From Pseudomonas sessilinigenes (lineage in GTDB: Bacteria > Pseudomonadota > Gammaproteobacteria > Pseudomonadales > Pseudomonadaceae), in contig NZ_CP027706.1 of NCBI RefSeq assembly GCF_003850565.1, forward strand, positions 4,402,001 to 4,466,000: 64,000 nt of DNA, read 5' to 3'. The notes beneath the pieces were generated by a model. It did not search any database, had not been told where the DNA came from, and saw nothing but the letters and a program-made list of their open reading frames with translations. Below are positions 46,387 through 55,719 of this stretch, one piece after another; the first letter of the stretch is position 1, and each line of letters opens with the position of its first letter. The position numbers and the translations under genes were made by a program.

Positions 46387-46451
46387 CCGCTTTGCCGGGC
46401 GATCTGGCCGCTGGAGGGCCGATGCGCAAAGATGGGGCGCAGCATACGCAT
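46383..46451 (-). CDS. Candidate 22-aa micro-ORF (first of a coupled pair)
   Basis: Frame from ATG 46451 to TGA 46383, 22 residues, starting MRMLRPIFAHRPSSGQIARQ. The composition is basic and its stop overlaps the next ATG. GGGAA lies about 13 nt upstream, an imperfect ribosome site. It may be a leader peptide controlling the second frame. Only ribosome profiling or conservation could confirm it. Confidence 0.35.
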   Translation of the reverse strand: MRMLRPIFAHRPSSGQIARQSG

Positions 46452-46588
46452 GTTCGCCGGGAATTCCCAGTGCGAAGCGCGATCCAGAGGCCTTGAGGGC
46501 GAAAATAGTGCCCAGGAGGCTGTTGCAGGATGCATGGCCGGGTGGGCCTCTTCACCGACAAGCGACCCGTGTGGGTGCTGGCAGATAC

Positions 46589-46616
46589 AAAAAAGCCCCG
46601 ATCACTCGGGGCTTTT
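46589..46616 (-). terminator. Rho-independent terminator of ppa
   Basis: AAAAGCCCCG/CGGGGCTTTT, a 10-bp stem with a 6-nt loop, gives a run of six T on the minus strand. It is 36 bp after the ppa stop. T-runs on both sides make it potentially bidirectional. Confidence 0.93.
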
Positions 46617-46619
46617 CTT

Positions 46620-46642
46620 GAAGCTTGTCGCTCGAAGCTTGT
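46620..46642. repeat. Short direct repeat beside ppa
   Basis: GAAGCTTGT occurs twice with 14-bp period (46620-46628 and 46634-46642) between the ppa stop and its terminator. AGCTTG-type short repeats are familiar in P. fluorescens intergenic DNA; the role is unknown. Confidence 0.5.
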
Positions 46643-46651
46643 AGCGGCTTC

Positions 46652-47179
46652 TTAGCCTTTGTAGGCAGCAACCGACTTCAGGATCTCGGCACGGGCCGCA
46701 TCAGCGTTGCCCCAACCGTCGATCTTCACCCACTTGCCTTTTTCGAGGTCCTTGTAGTTCTCGAAGAAGTGCTTGATCTGCTCCAGCAGCAGCGGTGGCA
46801 GATCGGTGTATTCCTTCACGTCCACGTACAGCTGGGACAGCTTGTCGTGAGGAACCGCGATCACTTTGGCGTCGCCGCCGCCGTCGTCGGTCATGTTCAG
46901 GATGCCGACCGGACGAGCACGGATCACCGAGCCTGGAGCCACTGGGTATGGGGTCACGACCAGCACATCCAGGGGATCGCCGTCGTCAGCCAGGGTGTTG
47001 GGGATGAAGCCGTAGTTGGCCGGGTAGAACATCGGGGTGGCCATGAAACGGTCAACGAACAGGCAGTCGCTGTCTTTGTCGATTTCGTACTTGATCGGCG
47101 CGTGGTTGGCCGGGATTTCGATCGCGACGTAGATGTCGTTCGGCAGGTCTTTGCCCGCCGGAATCTTGCTGTAGCTCAT
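46652..47179 (-). CDS. ppa: Inorganic pyrophosphatase
   Basis: 175-aa cytoplasmic family I enzyme hydrolysing pyrophosphate and pulling biosynthetic reactions forward. It has the signature [10 protein letters not shown] (about residues 66-75), the early YEIDKDS segment and [10 protein letters not shown]. Length and the metal-binding Asp residues match E. coli Ppa (176 aa). It is transcribed alone with a strong terminator. The 171-bp upstream gap to mtfA holds its promoter. Confidence 0.97.
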   Translation of the reverse strand: MSYSKIPAGKDLPNDIYVAIEIPANHAPIKYEIDKDSDCLFVDRFMATPMFYPANYGFIPNTLADDGDPLDVLVVTPYPVAPGSVIRARPVGILNMTDDGGGDAKVIAVPHDKLSQLYVDVKEYTDLPPLLLEQIKHFFENYKDLEKGKWVKIDGWGNADAARAEILKSVAAYKG

Positions 47180-47350
47180 TGGGCATTGCCCCCGTTAGTT
47201 GACCAAATGACTTGGCCGGATTGACCAAAAAGTGGCGGCGATTATAGACACACTCCGCTACCGATGCCACGTACCAGGGGTCGTAGGTCCCCGGTTGCAG
47301 TGTCTTGCTGGCACGTCTTCAGATGAACAACGTAATGGCCCGGCAAGACA

Positions 47351-48163
47351 TTAGTGTTGCGCTTGATAGACCGGATCATGCGCCTGAAGTTGCTGCAGCC
47401 TGGCCAGTGGATTTTGCCGATAGAACAGCTGCAGTTGCTCGTAGACTTTCGGATAAGCCGCCACCAGCAGGTCCGGGGCGCTGAAGAAGTACTCGCTGGT
47501 CACGGCGAAGAACTCCGCCGGGTTTTCCGCGGCATAGGGATCGATGGCGGTTTCGACGTCCGGATCATGATCGAGCTGGCGATTGAGGTCGTCGTAGGCA
47601 CTTTGCATGACCTGGGCCCAGTCGCTGACCCGCATGTCGCTGTGCAGCGGCGGCAGGCCGTTGGCATCGCCATTGAGCATGTCCAGCTTGTGGGCCAGTT
47701 CGTGGATGACCAGGTTGTAGGCCTCCCAGCCACCGCTGGCCAGAACCCCGGGCCACGCCAGGATGACCGGCCCCTGTTGCCAGGCTTCGCCGCTGTGTTC
47801 GCCGTCCCATTCGTGCTCGATACCGCTGGCATCGCGATGGCGCTGGGGGCTGAGGAAATCGTCGGGGTAGAGGATGATTTCGTGGAAACCCTGGTACCAG
47901 TTCAGGTCGCCCAGGTGCAGCAACGGCAGTTGGGCCTGGGCGGCCAGCAGCAGGCGCTGTTCCTGGTGCAGCTCGACTCCCGGCAGGGCTGTCAGGTGCT
48001 TGTCGTCCAGGAACAGCACGCTGGCTTCGCGCAACCACTGGTCCTCGGCGGCACTGATGCCGTCGAGGAAGGGCAATTGCTGGCGGACCTGCTGCCAGGT
48101 CTGGTCGCTGACCGGATGTTTGGCCAGGCGGCGCTTGCGGCGCCAGGCGCTCAAGGACCACAT
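47351..48163 (-). CDS. mtfA: MtfA-family zinc peptidase
   Basis: 270-aa cytoplasmic metallopeptidase. The zinc motif HELAH is preceded by YNLVIHELAHKLDML (around residue 155), and the NPAEFFAVTSEYFF segment near residue 215 supplies the third ligand. In E. coli MtfA binds and inactivates the Mlc repressor and has aminopeptidase activity. Pseudomonas lacks a typical Mlc-PtsG system, so the partner may differ. The preceding dedA gene ends 5 bp upstream, so they form a pair on the minus strand. Confidence 0.9.
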   Translation of the reverse strand: MWSLSAWRRKRRLAKHPVSDQTWQQVRQQLPFLDGISAAEDQWLREASVLFLDDKHLTALPGVELHQEQRLLLAAQAQLPLLHLGDLNWYQGFHEIILYPDDFLSPQRHRDASGIEHEWDGEHSGEAWQQGPVILAWPGVLASGGWEAYNLVIHELAHKLDMLNGDANGLPPLHSDMRVSDWAQVMQSAYDDLNRQLDHDPDVETAIDPYAAENPAEFFAVTSEYFFSAPDLLVAAYPKVYEQLQLFYRQNPLARLQQLQAHDPVYQAQH

Positions 48164-48168
48164 GCTGG

Positions 48169-48825
48169 TCAGCGGGTCTCGGCTTTTTCCGCGTTACGGC
48201 CGAAACGGCTGCGCAACACACCGATGATCATCGGTACCAGGGACAGGAGGATGATGGCTACCACCAGCAGCGACAGGTTTTTCTTGATGAACGGTACGTT
48301 GCCGAAGAAATAACCCAGGGTCACCAGGCCGCCGACCCAGAGGATGGTGCCGGCCACGCTGAAGGCGAAGAAACGTGCATAAGGCATTCTGGCGACGCCG
48401 GCAACGAAGGGCGCAAAAGTCCGGATGATGGGCAGGAAGCGCGCCAGGGTTACGGTCTTGCCACCGTGTTTTTCATAGAAATCGTGGGTTTTCTGCAGGT
48501 AGTCGCGACGGAAGATCTTCGAATTGGGGTTGCTGAACAAACGCTCCCCAGCCGTTCGTCCGATCACATAGTTGGTGCTGTCGCCCAGGATCGCCGCAAG
48601 CATCAGCAGCCCGCCCAGCAATACCGGGTCCATGCCGCCACCGGCCGCTACCGCACCGGCGATGAACAGCAGTGAATCCCCTGGCAGGAAGGGAGTGACC
48701 ACCAGTCCTGTCTCGCAAAAAATCACCATGAACAAGATGGCGTAGATCCAGGGCCCGTAGTTGGTCACCAACATGTCGAGATAGACGTCGAGATGAAGGA
48801 TTAGGTCGATCGGGTTGAAATCCAT
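48169..48825 (-). CDS. DedA/VTT-family membrane protein
   Basis: 218-aa inner-membrane protein of the DedA/Tvp38 family, with about 5-6 hydrophobic segments. The conserved [21 protein letters not shown] lies at about residues 43-63, and the basic [18 protein letters not shown] near 137-154 is a family hallmark with conserved Arg. DedA proteins act as flippase-like proteins for lipids such as undecaprenyl phosphate and support membrane homeostasis. ATG 48825 is chosen at the conserved N-terminus ([16 protein letters not shown]). Confidence 0.9.
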   Translation of the reverse strand: MDFNPIDLILHLDVYLDMLVTNYGPWIYAILFMVIFCETGLVVTPFLPGDSLLFIAGAVAAGGGMDPVLLGGLLMLAAILGDSTNYVIGRTAGERLFSNPNSKIFRRDYLQKTHDFYEKHGGKTVTLARFLPIIRTFAPFVAGVARMPYARFFAFSVAGTILWVGGLVTLGYFFGNVPFIKKNLSLLVVAIILLSLVPMIIGVLRSRFGRNAEKAETR

Positions 48826-49031
48826 TGAGGCACCTGTAGTGGTGGCCTGGCTCGGCAGGCCTGTGCGATAGCTTTGAGAAAAGGACTTAAAGGGTGTGCG
48901 ACTTTTCTGGGAAGCGGAAAAGGTCGGCATTATAAAGGCTGGGAGGTGAAATGCGTGTTCAGATTGTAGCGGCACATGTCGATCCGCAACCTGTCGGCAC
49001 GCTGACAGACTCCGCAGTCTGGGATCGGGGA
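48826..49031. other. Intergenic stretch upstream of dedA
   Basis: No gene visible. A small CAGACT/AGTCTG hairpin with a 4-nt loop lies at 49006-49021, just outside the MITE-like element. The upstream part should contain the dedA promoter. Confidence 0.5.
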
Positions 49032-49171
49032 CTAATGCCGATCAGTTAAGGACAGGGTAGGCGCGAGGGACTTCAGAGCGCTGCGTTTATCCAGTCGATA
49101 CGCGCTACCGTTAACGAGCATCGACCGGTTGCTCCTACAGAGAATCACCTCGCTTGACTGATTGGCATTAG
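49032..49171. mobile_element. MITE-like 140-bp non-autonomous element
   Basis: The 19-bp ends CTAATGCCGATCAGTTAAG (49032-49050) and CTTGACTGATTGGCATTAG (49153-49171) are inverted repeats with 17 of 19 matches. The 102-bp core has no transposase. Size and terminal repeats are typical of MITEs mobilised in trans. No clear target duplication is seen. A parental insertion sequence was not identified. Confidence 0.72.
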
Positions 49172-49185
49172 GCCCGGGGGCGCTT

Positions 49186-49644
49186 TCAGTCTTCGCTGAT
49201 AGGCAGGATGTAGTTCTTGAACTCGGTATCTTCGCGAAATCCCATGGATTCATAGGTCTTGCGCGCCACTTCGTTGTCGCTGCTGGTGGAAACCCGCATG
49301 CGCACGGCATTGGTTTCCTTGGCCATCTTCTTCGCAGTGCGCATCAGGTTGTCGGCCACCAGCTGGCGTCGGGCGTCCTCGGCGACGTAGATGTCGTTGA
49401 GAATCCAGACCCGCTTGAGGGACAGGGACGAAAAGCTCGGATAGAGCTGGCAGAAACCCAGCAACTTGCTGTTGTCATCATCGGCCAGGGCCAGGTAGAT
49501 CACCGACTCCTTGCGCCGCAGGCGCTTTTCCAGGAACGCCCGGGAAGAGTCCGGGTAAGGCAGGGCGCCATAGAACTCGCGGTACTTGACGAATAGCGGG
49601 GTCAACAGATCCAGGTGCTCGAGGGTTGCTTGAGTAATCCGCAT
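49186..49644 (-). CDS. GNAT-family N-acetyltransferase
   Basis: 152-aa acetyltransferase. Strand 4 and the acetyl-CoA loop lie in VWILNDIYVAEDARRQLVADNLMRTAKKMAKE (residues about 78-110), and the C-terminal ARKTYESMGFREDTEF is the conserved GNAT end. Pseudomonas homologues accompany eut genes, but a substrate is not known. ATG 49644 is chosen because the family N-terminus MRITQATLEHLDLLTPLF begins there. It lies 107 bp downstream of eutC on the same strand, with a hairpin between. Confidence 0.83.
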   Translation of the reverse strand: MRITQATLEHLDLLTPLFVKYREFYGALPYPDSSRAFLEKRLRRKESVIYLALADDDNSKLLGFCQLYPSFSSLSLKRVWILNDIYVAEDARRQLVADNLMRTAKKMAKETNAVRMRVSTSSDNEVARKTYESMGFREDTEFKNYILPISED

Positions 49645-49693
49645 GATGGCTCTCAACTTCAAGTGGATGTGACGGCACAAGTTGGATGACTCG

Positions 49694-49718
49694 GGGCAGC
49701 CGCGTTGCGATGCTGCCC
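49694..49718 (-). terminator. Hairpin downstream of eutC
   Basis: GGGCAGC/GCTGCCC, 7 bp with 11-nt loop, is the likely 3' end of the eut transcript, but no T-run follows on the minus strand. It would terminate inefficiently. Confidence 0.4.
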
Positions 49719-49751
49719 AAAGCGGTTAAAAAGCGCAATCGTCTTGCAAAA

Positions 49752-50576
49752 TCACACTTGGGGCGGGCCCAGGAGGAAGTTGCCCTTCATGTCCGCGGGC
49801 GAGTCGCTGTCCAGGGTCTGGACCTGCGCCTCGTCCTTGAGGTTCACCCCCGACAATTGCCGGCGGCAGGCTTCGCGCATCAGGTACAGCAGCCGATGGG
49901 CGGCCATGCCGTAGCTCAGGCCCTCCAGGCGTACGTTGGAGATGCAGTTGCGGTAGGCATCGGTGAGCCCGACCTTCGGCTGGTAGGTGAAATATAGCCC
50001 CAGACTGTCGGGAGAGCTGAGCCCCGGGCGTTCGCCGATCAGGATGACTGTCATCTTGGCGCCCAGCAGCTGGCCGATTTCGTCGGCCACCGCCACTCGG
50101 CCCTGTTCCACCAGGACCACTGGCGACAGCGACCAGCCTTCGGCGGCGGTCTGTTCTTCCATGCGCGCCAGGAACGGCAGGGTGTGGCGATGCACGGCCA
50201 GCGCCGACAAGCCATCGGCCACCACGACCGCCAGGTCGACCCCGCCGGGGTGGGCCTGGGCGTACTCACGCAGGGCCTGGGCCGACTCGTCGCTGAGCCG
50301 GCGCCCCAGGTCAGGGCGTTGCAGGTAGCTGTGGCGGTCGGTGGCGGCGCTGTGCAGCAGCAGGCTGTCGCGGCCCCGCTCGGCCAGCTGGGCGCTGAGT
50401 CCGGCATGGTCGAACGGCAGGTGCACGGCATCCCGGGCCTGGGCATGGGCGAACTGGAAATCCAGCTGGGCGCCAGTGGGCAGGCTGGTGCCGGTGCGGC
50501 CCAGGGCGATACGCGCCGGGGTCAGGCGGCGCAGTTCCAGCCAGGGGTTTTGTGAGTCGCTCGGGTGTTTTTGCAT
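49752..50576 (-). CDS. eutC: Ethanolamine ammonia-lyase, small subunit
   Basis: 274-aa small subunit of the adenosylcobalamin-dependent lyase converting ethanolamine to acetaldehyde and ammonia. It has [48 protein letters not shown] and [25 protein letters not shown], all standard EutC signatures involved in cobalamin binding. ATG 50576 has AAGGA about 10 nt upstream. It is 11 bp after eutB. It is the last gene of the eut operon. Confidence 0.96.
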   Translation of the reverse strand: MQKHPSDSQNPWLELRRLTPARIALGRTGTSLPTGAQLDFQFAHAQARDAVHLPFDHAGLSAQLAERGRDSLLLHSAATDRHSYLQRPDLGRRLSDESAQALREYAQAHPGGVDLAVVVADGLSALAVHRHTLPFLARMEEQTAAEGWSLSPVVLVEQGRVAVADEIGQLLGAKMTVILIGERPGLSSPDSLGLYFTYQPKVGLTDAYRNCISNVRLEGLSYGMAAHRLLYLMREACRRQLSGVNLKDEAQVQTLDSDSPADMKGNFLLGPPQV

Positions 50577-50587
50577 GAGCCTGTTCC

Positions 50588-51982
50588 TTATCCCAACTGG
50601 GCCAGTGCCTGGCGGAAGGCCGGAGGCAGGTTGTTGCCGAAATGCACCTTGCCGTCGGCCTGGGTGAAGATCCCGGTCCGCGCCAGCCATTGCTCGAATT
50701 CGGGCGCGGGCTTCAGGCCCAGGGTCTGGCGGGCGTAGAGGGCGTCGTGGAAGGACGTGGTCTGGTAGTTGAGCATGATGTCGTCGGACCCCGGGATGCC
50801 CATGATGAAGTTGATCCCGGCCACCCCCAGCAGGGTCAGCAGGTTGTCCATGTCGTCCTGGTCGGCCTCGGCGTGGTTGGTGTAGCAGATGTCGCAACCC
50901 ATGGGCACGCCCAGCAGCTTGCCGCAGAAATGATCCTCCAGGCCGGCGCGGATGATCTGCTTGCCGTTGTACAGGTACTCCGGCCCGATGAAACCGACCA
51001 CGGTGTTCACCAGGAACGGCTTGAAGTGCCGCGCCACGGCGTAGGCGCGGGTCTCGCAGGTCTGCTGGTCGACGCCGAAGTGGGCGTTGGCCGACAGCGC
51101 GCTGCCCTGGCCGGTCTCGAAGTACATCAGGTTCTGTCCCAAGGTGCCGCGGTTCAGGCTCAGCCCCGCTTCGTAGCCTTCCTTGAGGATGTTGAGGTTG
51201 ATGCCGAAGCTGGCGTTGGCCGCTTCGGTGCCGGCGATCGACTGGAACACCAGGTCCAGGGGCACGCCACGGTTGATCGCCTCGATGGAGGTGGTGACGT
51301 GGGTCAGCACGCAGGCCTGGGTGGGGATCTCGTAGCGCTGGATGATGGCATCGAGCATTTCCAGCATGGCGCAGATCGAGGCAATGCTGTCGGTGGCCGG
51401 GTTGATGCCGATCATGGCGTCACCGTTGCCGTACAGCAGGCCGTCGAGAATGCTCGCGGCGATACCGGCCGGCTCGTCGGTGGGGTGGTTGGGCTGCAGG
51501 CGGGTGGACAGGCGCCCACGCAGGCCCAGGGTGCCGCGGAACTTGGTCACCACGCGGATCTTCTGCGCCACCAGCACCAGGTCTTGCAGGCGCATGATCT
51601 TCGATACCGCGGCGGCCATTTCCGGGGTCAGGCCCGGGGCCAGGTCGCGCAGGCTCTGCTCGTCGGCAGCGTCACTGAGCAGCCAGTCGCGAAAACCACC
51701 GACGGTCAGGTGGCTGACCGGGGCGAAGGCCGCCTTGTCGTGGCTGTCGATGATCAACCGGGTAACTTCGTCGGATTCGTAGGGGATCAGCACCTCTTCG
51801 AGGAAGTGCTTGAGGGGGATGTCCGCCAGGGTCATCTGCGCGGCCACCCGCTCGCCGTCGTTGAGGGCGGCGACTCCGGCCAGGAAGTCCCCGGAGCGGG
51901 CCGGGCTGGCCTTGGCCATGACTTCCTTGAGGCTGTCGAAGCGATAGGTCTGAGTACCTACGCTGTGGGAAAATTGGGCCAT
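50588..51982 (-). CDS. eutB: Ethanolamine ammonia-lyase, large subunit
   Basis: 464-aa TIM-barrel catalytic subunit. Residues equivalent to the E. coli ethanolamine-binding set are intact: R161 and Q163 in [12 protein letters not shown]194 in [15 protein letters not shown]289 in MYFETGQGS, and D364 in [10 protein letters not shown]. Length equals the E. coli protein give or take. With EutC it forms the standard heterododecamer. It lies 51 bp downstream of the EutB-EutC fusion gene and 11 bp before eutC. Confidence 0.97.
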   Translation of the reverse strand: MAQFSHSVGTQTYRFDSLKEVMAKASPARSGDFLAGVAALNDGERVAAQMTLADIPLKHFLEEVLIPYESDEVTRLIIDSHDKAAFAPVSHLTVGGFRDWLLSDAADEQSLRDLAPGLTPEMAAAVSKIMRLQDLVLVAQKIRVVTKFRGTLGLRGRLSTRLQPNHPTDEPAGIAASILDGLLYGNGDAMIGINPATDSIASICAMLEMLDAIIQRYEIPTQACVLTHVTTSIEAINRGVPLDLVFQSIAGTEAANASFGINLNILKEGYEAGLSLNRGTLGQNLMYFETGQGSALSANAHFGVDQQTCETRAYAVARHFKPFLVNTVVGFIGPEYLYNGKQIIRAGLEDHFCGKLLGVPMGCDICYTNHAEADQDDMDNLLTLLGVAGINFIMGIPGSDDIMLNYQTTSFHDALYARQTLGLKPAPEFEQWLARTGIFTQADGKVHFGNNLPPAFRQALAQLG

Positions 51983-52033
51983 CTCAGTCTCCGTTTCAAC
52001 GATGTAGGGGCGTTGCCGAGTGCTGGCGGATCA

Positions 52034-54229
52034 TCAGGATGCCACCTTCTTCAGCAGGTTTTCCAGACGGTTGCCGGCAGCCCGGTGCTGGAGGATGGCA
52101 AAGGCCTTTTCCGCCACCAGGCTGCCGCCTTCCAGCGGCGGCAGGCCACCGCTGTAGATGTTCGAGATCACGGTGTATTCGTAGCCGATATCCGGGTTGC
52201 CGCTGAACTGAGCGGCGGCGCGCCGGGCCTGGTCGTCCGGCAGGCGGTAGCCCAGGTAGGCGGACATGCTGCGCGAGGCCAGGGCATCGCCACCGGGGCG
52301 TTCGCCGATCAACACGATGATCAGCTGCGGTTGCAGCGCCTCACCCACCGACTCCGCCAGCTTGACCCGGCCGTAGGGCGCGAGGATCGGTTGGCCGATA
52401 CGCAGCTGGCGGCTGCGCAGGCCGTCCATCAGCACCGGGAGCAGCTCGGGAATGTTGTGATGGATGGCCTCGGCACTGAGGCCATCGGAAATCACGATCT
52501 GCACGTCGTTGTGTTCCGGTTGCAGTTGGCGCAGTACCTCTTCGGTCAGGCGTGCCCCCAGTTCCGGGTCCTGCAGGTGGGCCAGCTTGTCCGGGGCGGC
52601 GGTGCGCAGCTCGCGCAGGGGAATCTCGCCGATCTCGGCCGGTCGCAGGTCGACGTAGATCGCCTCCCGGGCTACCGCCAGGTTGGCCCGAACGATGCGC
52701 GAGACAGTGTTGGCCGGGCGCGGCCCGGCGTTATCGAAGCCGTAGGTGGCCGGGGTGGACTCCAGCAGGCGCTGGAAGTCGATGTCCGACTCGCAGAAGA
52801 TCCGCGGGTTGCCCCAGTTCGGCCCACGCTCGACGTTGCCATGGGCATCCTCCTGGAAGATCCCCTTGGCCAGGGCCCAGCGCAGGTACTCCGGCGCTGG
52901 GGCCAGGTCGTGGACTTCGCGCAGGGTCTGGTTGTCGTGGGCGCTGGTATCGAAGTAGGCGAGCATGCGGTCGGTGCTCAGGTACACGTCCATGAAGAAG
53001 TTGGCGCCGGCCGCGGTCAGCAGCTCGGTGGCCATCTGCTGGCCTTCCAGGGTCACCTGGGAGTGCAGGGTGTAGCAGGGCGCCATGCCCATGGGCAGGC
53101 CCAGCAGCTTGCCCATGAACTGGTCCTGCAGGCAGGCGTAGGTCATCTCGAAGTTGTCGAGGTGGGTTTCCGGGCCGATGAACCCGGTGACGTTGTTGAC
53201 CATGTACGGCCGATAGCGCCGGGCCAGGCCGTAGCACAGCGCCTCGCAGGTGGTCATGTCGATGCCTTCGTGCTTGCCGTAGGTCAGCTCGCTGCCCTGG
53301 CCGGTCTCGAAGTACATGAAGTTTTCCGCCACGTCCCTGAGCGGGCCCCGCTCGGCCATGGCCTGCCAGGCCTGGTCGAGCAGTTGCACGGTGACGTCGA
53401 ACTCGTCGGTCAGGGTGCGCTCGGTGCCAGCCAGGCTCTGGAACATGATTTCCACCGGCGCGCCCTGGTCCAGGCAGGCCAGTTGGGTCTTGATGTGCGA
53501 CAGCACGCAGATCTGCGTGGGGGCCCCGGTTTCCCGGCGCAGCTTGTCCAGGTGGCGCAGGGTGGCGCTGATGTTGTCCACGGTGTCGATGGCCGGGTTG
53601 AGGCCGATCAGCGCGTCGCCCGAGCCCATGCTCAGCCCGGTGTACACCAGCAGGGTGATGCCGCTGAGGTTGTCGGTGGGGTGGTTGGGCTGCAAGCGTG
53701 ACGACAGGGTGCCAGGCAGGCCCACCAGGGTCCGGGCCTTGGCGGCCGCACCGCTCTTGAGCTTCTTGGACAGCAGGATCAGCTCGTGCACGTCCAGGAG
53801 CTTGGCCAGGGCGGCGACCATCACTCCGGTCAGGCCCGTGCCGATGCGACGGATCTGCGTGCCGTGGCTGCGCAGCAGGCGGTCCTTGAGGGCGCCCAGG
53901 GTCAACCCGGATATCTCGGCGAACACCTGGTGGTCGATGTCGTAGTTGACCTGCATGACGCTGTCGATACGGCCATGGCGGTCGGTGAGAGGGTGCTCGA
54001 AGTAGTGGCCCAGGGTCAGCTCCGAGAGCACCTTGCGGGCCGCTTCGCGAGTGATTTCGTCGGCCGCCGCCAGGCCAGCCACGCGGTCCCCGGCCTTGCT
54101 GATGTCGGCGGCGCCGAGCACCGCCTTGAGGTTGGCGAAGTGGATCTCGCGATCCAGGACCCGGGTGCCGTAGCTGCGCTCGGCGGGCACCTCGGGCAGG
54201 CGGATGTGCTGGAGTTCGGTGAGTGGCAT
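52034..54229 (-). CDS. Single-chain EutB-EutC fusion paralogue of ethanolamine ammonia-lyase
   Basis: 731-aa protein. Residues 1 to about 490 are a EutB-like TIM barrel, with [13 protein letters not shown] (R178, Q180), LIGLNPAID (N211) and MYFETGQGS (E308). Residues about 510-731 are EutC-like, with VISDGLSAEAIHH, IIVLIGERPG and YTVISNIYSGG. The position equivalent to substrate-binding D364 of EutB is Ala383 (PMGMAPCYTLH), and the EutC Cys in RNCISN is Val. Substrate may thus differ from ethanolamine. ATG 54229 has AAGGAG 9 nt upstream. It sits between eutA and the normal eutB. Confidence 0.88.
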   Translation of the reverse strand: MPLTELQHIRLPEVPAERSYGTRVLDREIHFANLKAVLGAADISKAGDRVAGLAAADEITREAARKVLSELTLGHYFEHPLTDRHGRIDSVMQVNYDIDHQVFAEISGLTLGALKDRLLRSHGTQIRRIGTGLTGVMVAALAKLLDVHELILLSKKLKSGAAAKARTLVGLPGTLSSRLQPNHPTDNLSGITLLVYTGLSMGSGDALIGLNPAIDTVDNISATLRHLDKLRRETGAPTQICVLSHIKTQLACLDQGAPVEIMFQSLAGTERTLTDEFDVTVQLLDQAWQAMAERGPLRDVAENFMYFETGQGSELTYGKHEGIDMTTCEALCYGLARRYRPYMVNNVTGFIGPETHLDNFEMTYACLQDQFMGKLLGLPMGMAPCYTLHSQVTLEGQQMATELLTAAGANFFMDVYLSTDRMLAYFDTSAHDNQTLREVHDLAPAPEYLRWALAKGIFQEDAHGNVERGPNWGNPRIFCESDIDFQRLLESTPATYGFDNAGPRPANTVSRIVRANLAVAREAIYVDLRPAEIGEIPLRELRTAAPDKLAHLQDPELGARLTEEVLRQLQPEHNDVQIVISDGLSAEAIHHNIPELLPVLMDGLRSRQLRIGQPILAPYGRVKLAESVGEALQPQLIIVLIGERPGGDALASRSMSAYLGYRLPDDQARRAAAQFSGNPDIGYEYTVISNIYSGGLPPLEGGSLVAEKAFAILQHRAAGNRLENLLKKVAS

Positions 54230-54257
54230 GGCAGGACTCTCCTTGGTTCGCATCGCC

Positions 54258-55694
54258 TCAGTGCACGCCGTAGAAGGCGACGGGCACGATGTGCTGATGG
54301 GGTTTTCCCAGGTTGATGAAGTGCGCCGAGCGCTCGCGTACCTCGTCGATGACGATCAGGTTGCAAGCACTGCGCCCCCAGTCCGTGGCGTAGTTGCCCA
54401 GGACCTTGCCGATGTTGCTTTCCAGCAGCAGCACCAGAGGCCACTGCGGCTGCGGCGCCGCCGCTTGCAGGGCCTGGGCCAGGCGCGTGCCCAGTTGGCG
54501 GACCTGCTCCAGCCGGGGAACCTGGCCGCCATCGAGCAATTGCAGGCAGGCCCCGTCGCGGCTGCCCAGGGCCAGGTCCAGGGCGTCGCCCAGTTGGCGC
54601 TCGCTGGCATCGATGGGCAGGCGCGCGACGATGGGCAGGTCCTTGAGCGGCAGCGCCTGCGGTCGTGGCAAGAACAGGGTGCTGCCGGAAATCTCGGTGT
54701 TGTGCAGGGTCAGGCCATAGACCGTGGCTCGCCCGCGGTTTTCCGGCAGCAGTCGGTTGGCATCCCCCACCAGCCGGGGCTGGCGAGCGATGGCCAGGGC
54801 CAGGTCGATGCCCAGGTCGCCATAGAAGGTGGTGCCGGGCAGCGTTTCGCCTTGCAGGTGGCGATAGAGCAGCTCGCCGACGCCGCCGGAAAAGGTCAGT
54901 GCGGCGCTTGCATGGCCTTGGGGCAAGAGCAACGGCAATTGCTCGACCAGCCGGCCCAGCGCAGTGGCGAAGAACGCCCGGTCGCCCTCGGCGATCGCCA
55001 GCAACGCCGCGATGTACCAGGCGAGCACAGCGTCCCGCTCCAGGGGCATCAGCTCCTGGCCGGGCTCCCTGGCGATGCCCAGGTGCTGGAGCAGGGCCCG
55101 GCCGAACGCCGAGAGCTCCCTGAGCCGATAGCTACCGGGCTCGAATTGCAGGTGCCGGGCGCCGATGAAGTGGCAGCCAGTGGCCAGGACATTGCCATCC
55201 AGGCCCCAGGCGGCGTTGGTGGTACCGCCGCCAATGTCCAGGTTGAGCAGTGGCTGCTGGCGATGGAAACGGCTCAGGGCCGAGCAACTGCCCATGAAGG
55301 CCAGCCAGGATTCCAGGCCGCCGTCGTCGGCCCGGGTCACCAGGGCGTTGCCGAGCAGTTGCCCTACCTGGTGCGCCAGGGCCTGGGCATTGTGTCGCCG
55401 AGCGGCCAGGCCGGTGATGATCACCCCGCCGGAAAACAGCTGCTGCGGGCGGACTCCGGCCTGTTCCAGCCAGCCTTCGATCAAGTCGCCGATGGCCCCG
55501 GTGTCGATGATGTCGTCCTTGAACGGCGTGAACACCGGGTCGCCGCGAAACAGCACGCGGGGTTCATTGAGGGCCATGCGTCCGGTGACGCACTGGCTGC
55601 TGAGGCTGGCCTGGGCGATCAGCGCGCTGCTGGTGGTGGAACCGAAGTCCAGCCCCAGCAGCAATACCGGTGCGCCGCCCGTGATGGCTGGCAT
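54258..55694 (-). CDS. eutA: EutA-like reactivating factor of ethanolamine ammonia-lyase
   Basis: 478-aa ASKHA-fold ATPase that exchanges damaged cobalamin in the lyase for fresh adenosylcobalamin. The phosphate-1 loop is LLGLDFGSTTSSALI near residue 13, and LLNLDIGGGTTNAA near residue 150 is the phosphate-2 loop. FSGGVGELLYRH is an adenosine-binding motif. The length matches E. coli EutA (467). It lies 28 bp before the fusion gene and 25 bp after eutH. It may serve both the fusion and the standard enzyme. Confidence 0.92.
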   Translation of the reverse strand: MPAITGGAPVLLLGLDFGSTTSSALIAQASLSSQCVTGRMALNEPRVLFRGDPVFTPFKDDIIDTGAIGDLIEGWLEQAGVRPQQLFSGGVIITGLAARRHNAQALAHQVGQLLGNALVTRADDGGLESWLAFMGSCSALSRFHRQQPLLNLDIGGGTTNAAWGLDGNVLATGCHFIGARHLQFEPGSYRLRELSAFGRALLQHLGIAREPGQELMPLERDAVLAWYIAALLAIAEGDRAFFATALGRLVEQLPLLLPQGHASAALTFSGGVGELLYRHLQGETLPGTTFYGDLGIDLALAIARQPRLVGDANRLLPENRGRATVYGLTLHNTEISGSTLFLPRPQALPLKDLPIVARLPIDASERQLGDALDLALGSRDGACLQLLDGGQVPRLEQVRQLGTRLAQALQAAAPQPQWPLVLLLESNIGKVLGNYATDWGRSACNLIVIDEVRERSAHFINLGKPHQHIVPVAFYGVH

Positions 55695-55719
55695 GCAGGC
55701 GTTCCTTGTCGTGCCGGGC

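Noticed and set aside
49032..49310. Apparent 92-codon minus-strand gene
   Set aside because: It runs through the MITE-like element and overlaps the GNAT gene in another frame; it is not conserved-looking.
50642..53701. 1019-codon plus-strand frame antisense to eutB and the fusion gene
   Set aside because: Same mirror effect; the encoded sequence is rich in Val, Gly and Gln with no recognisable domain.
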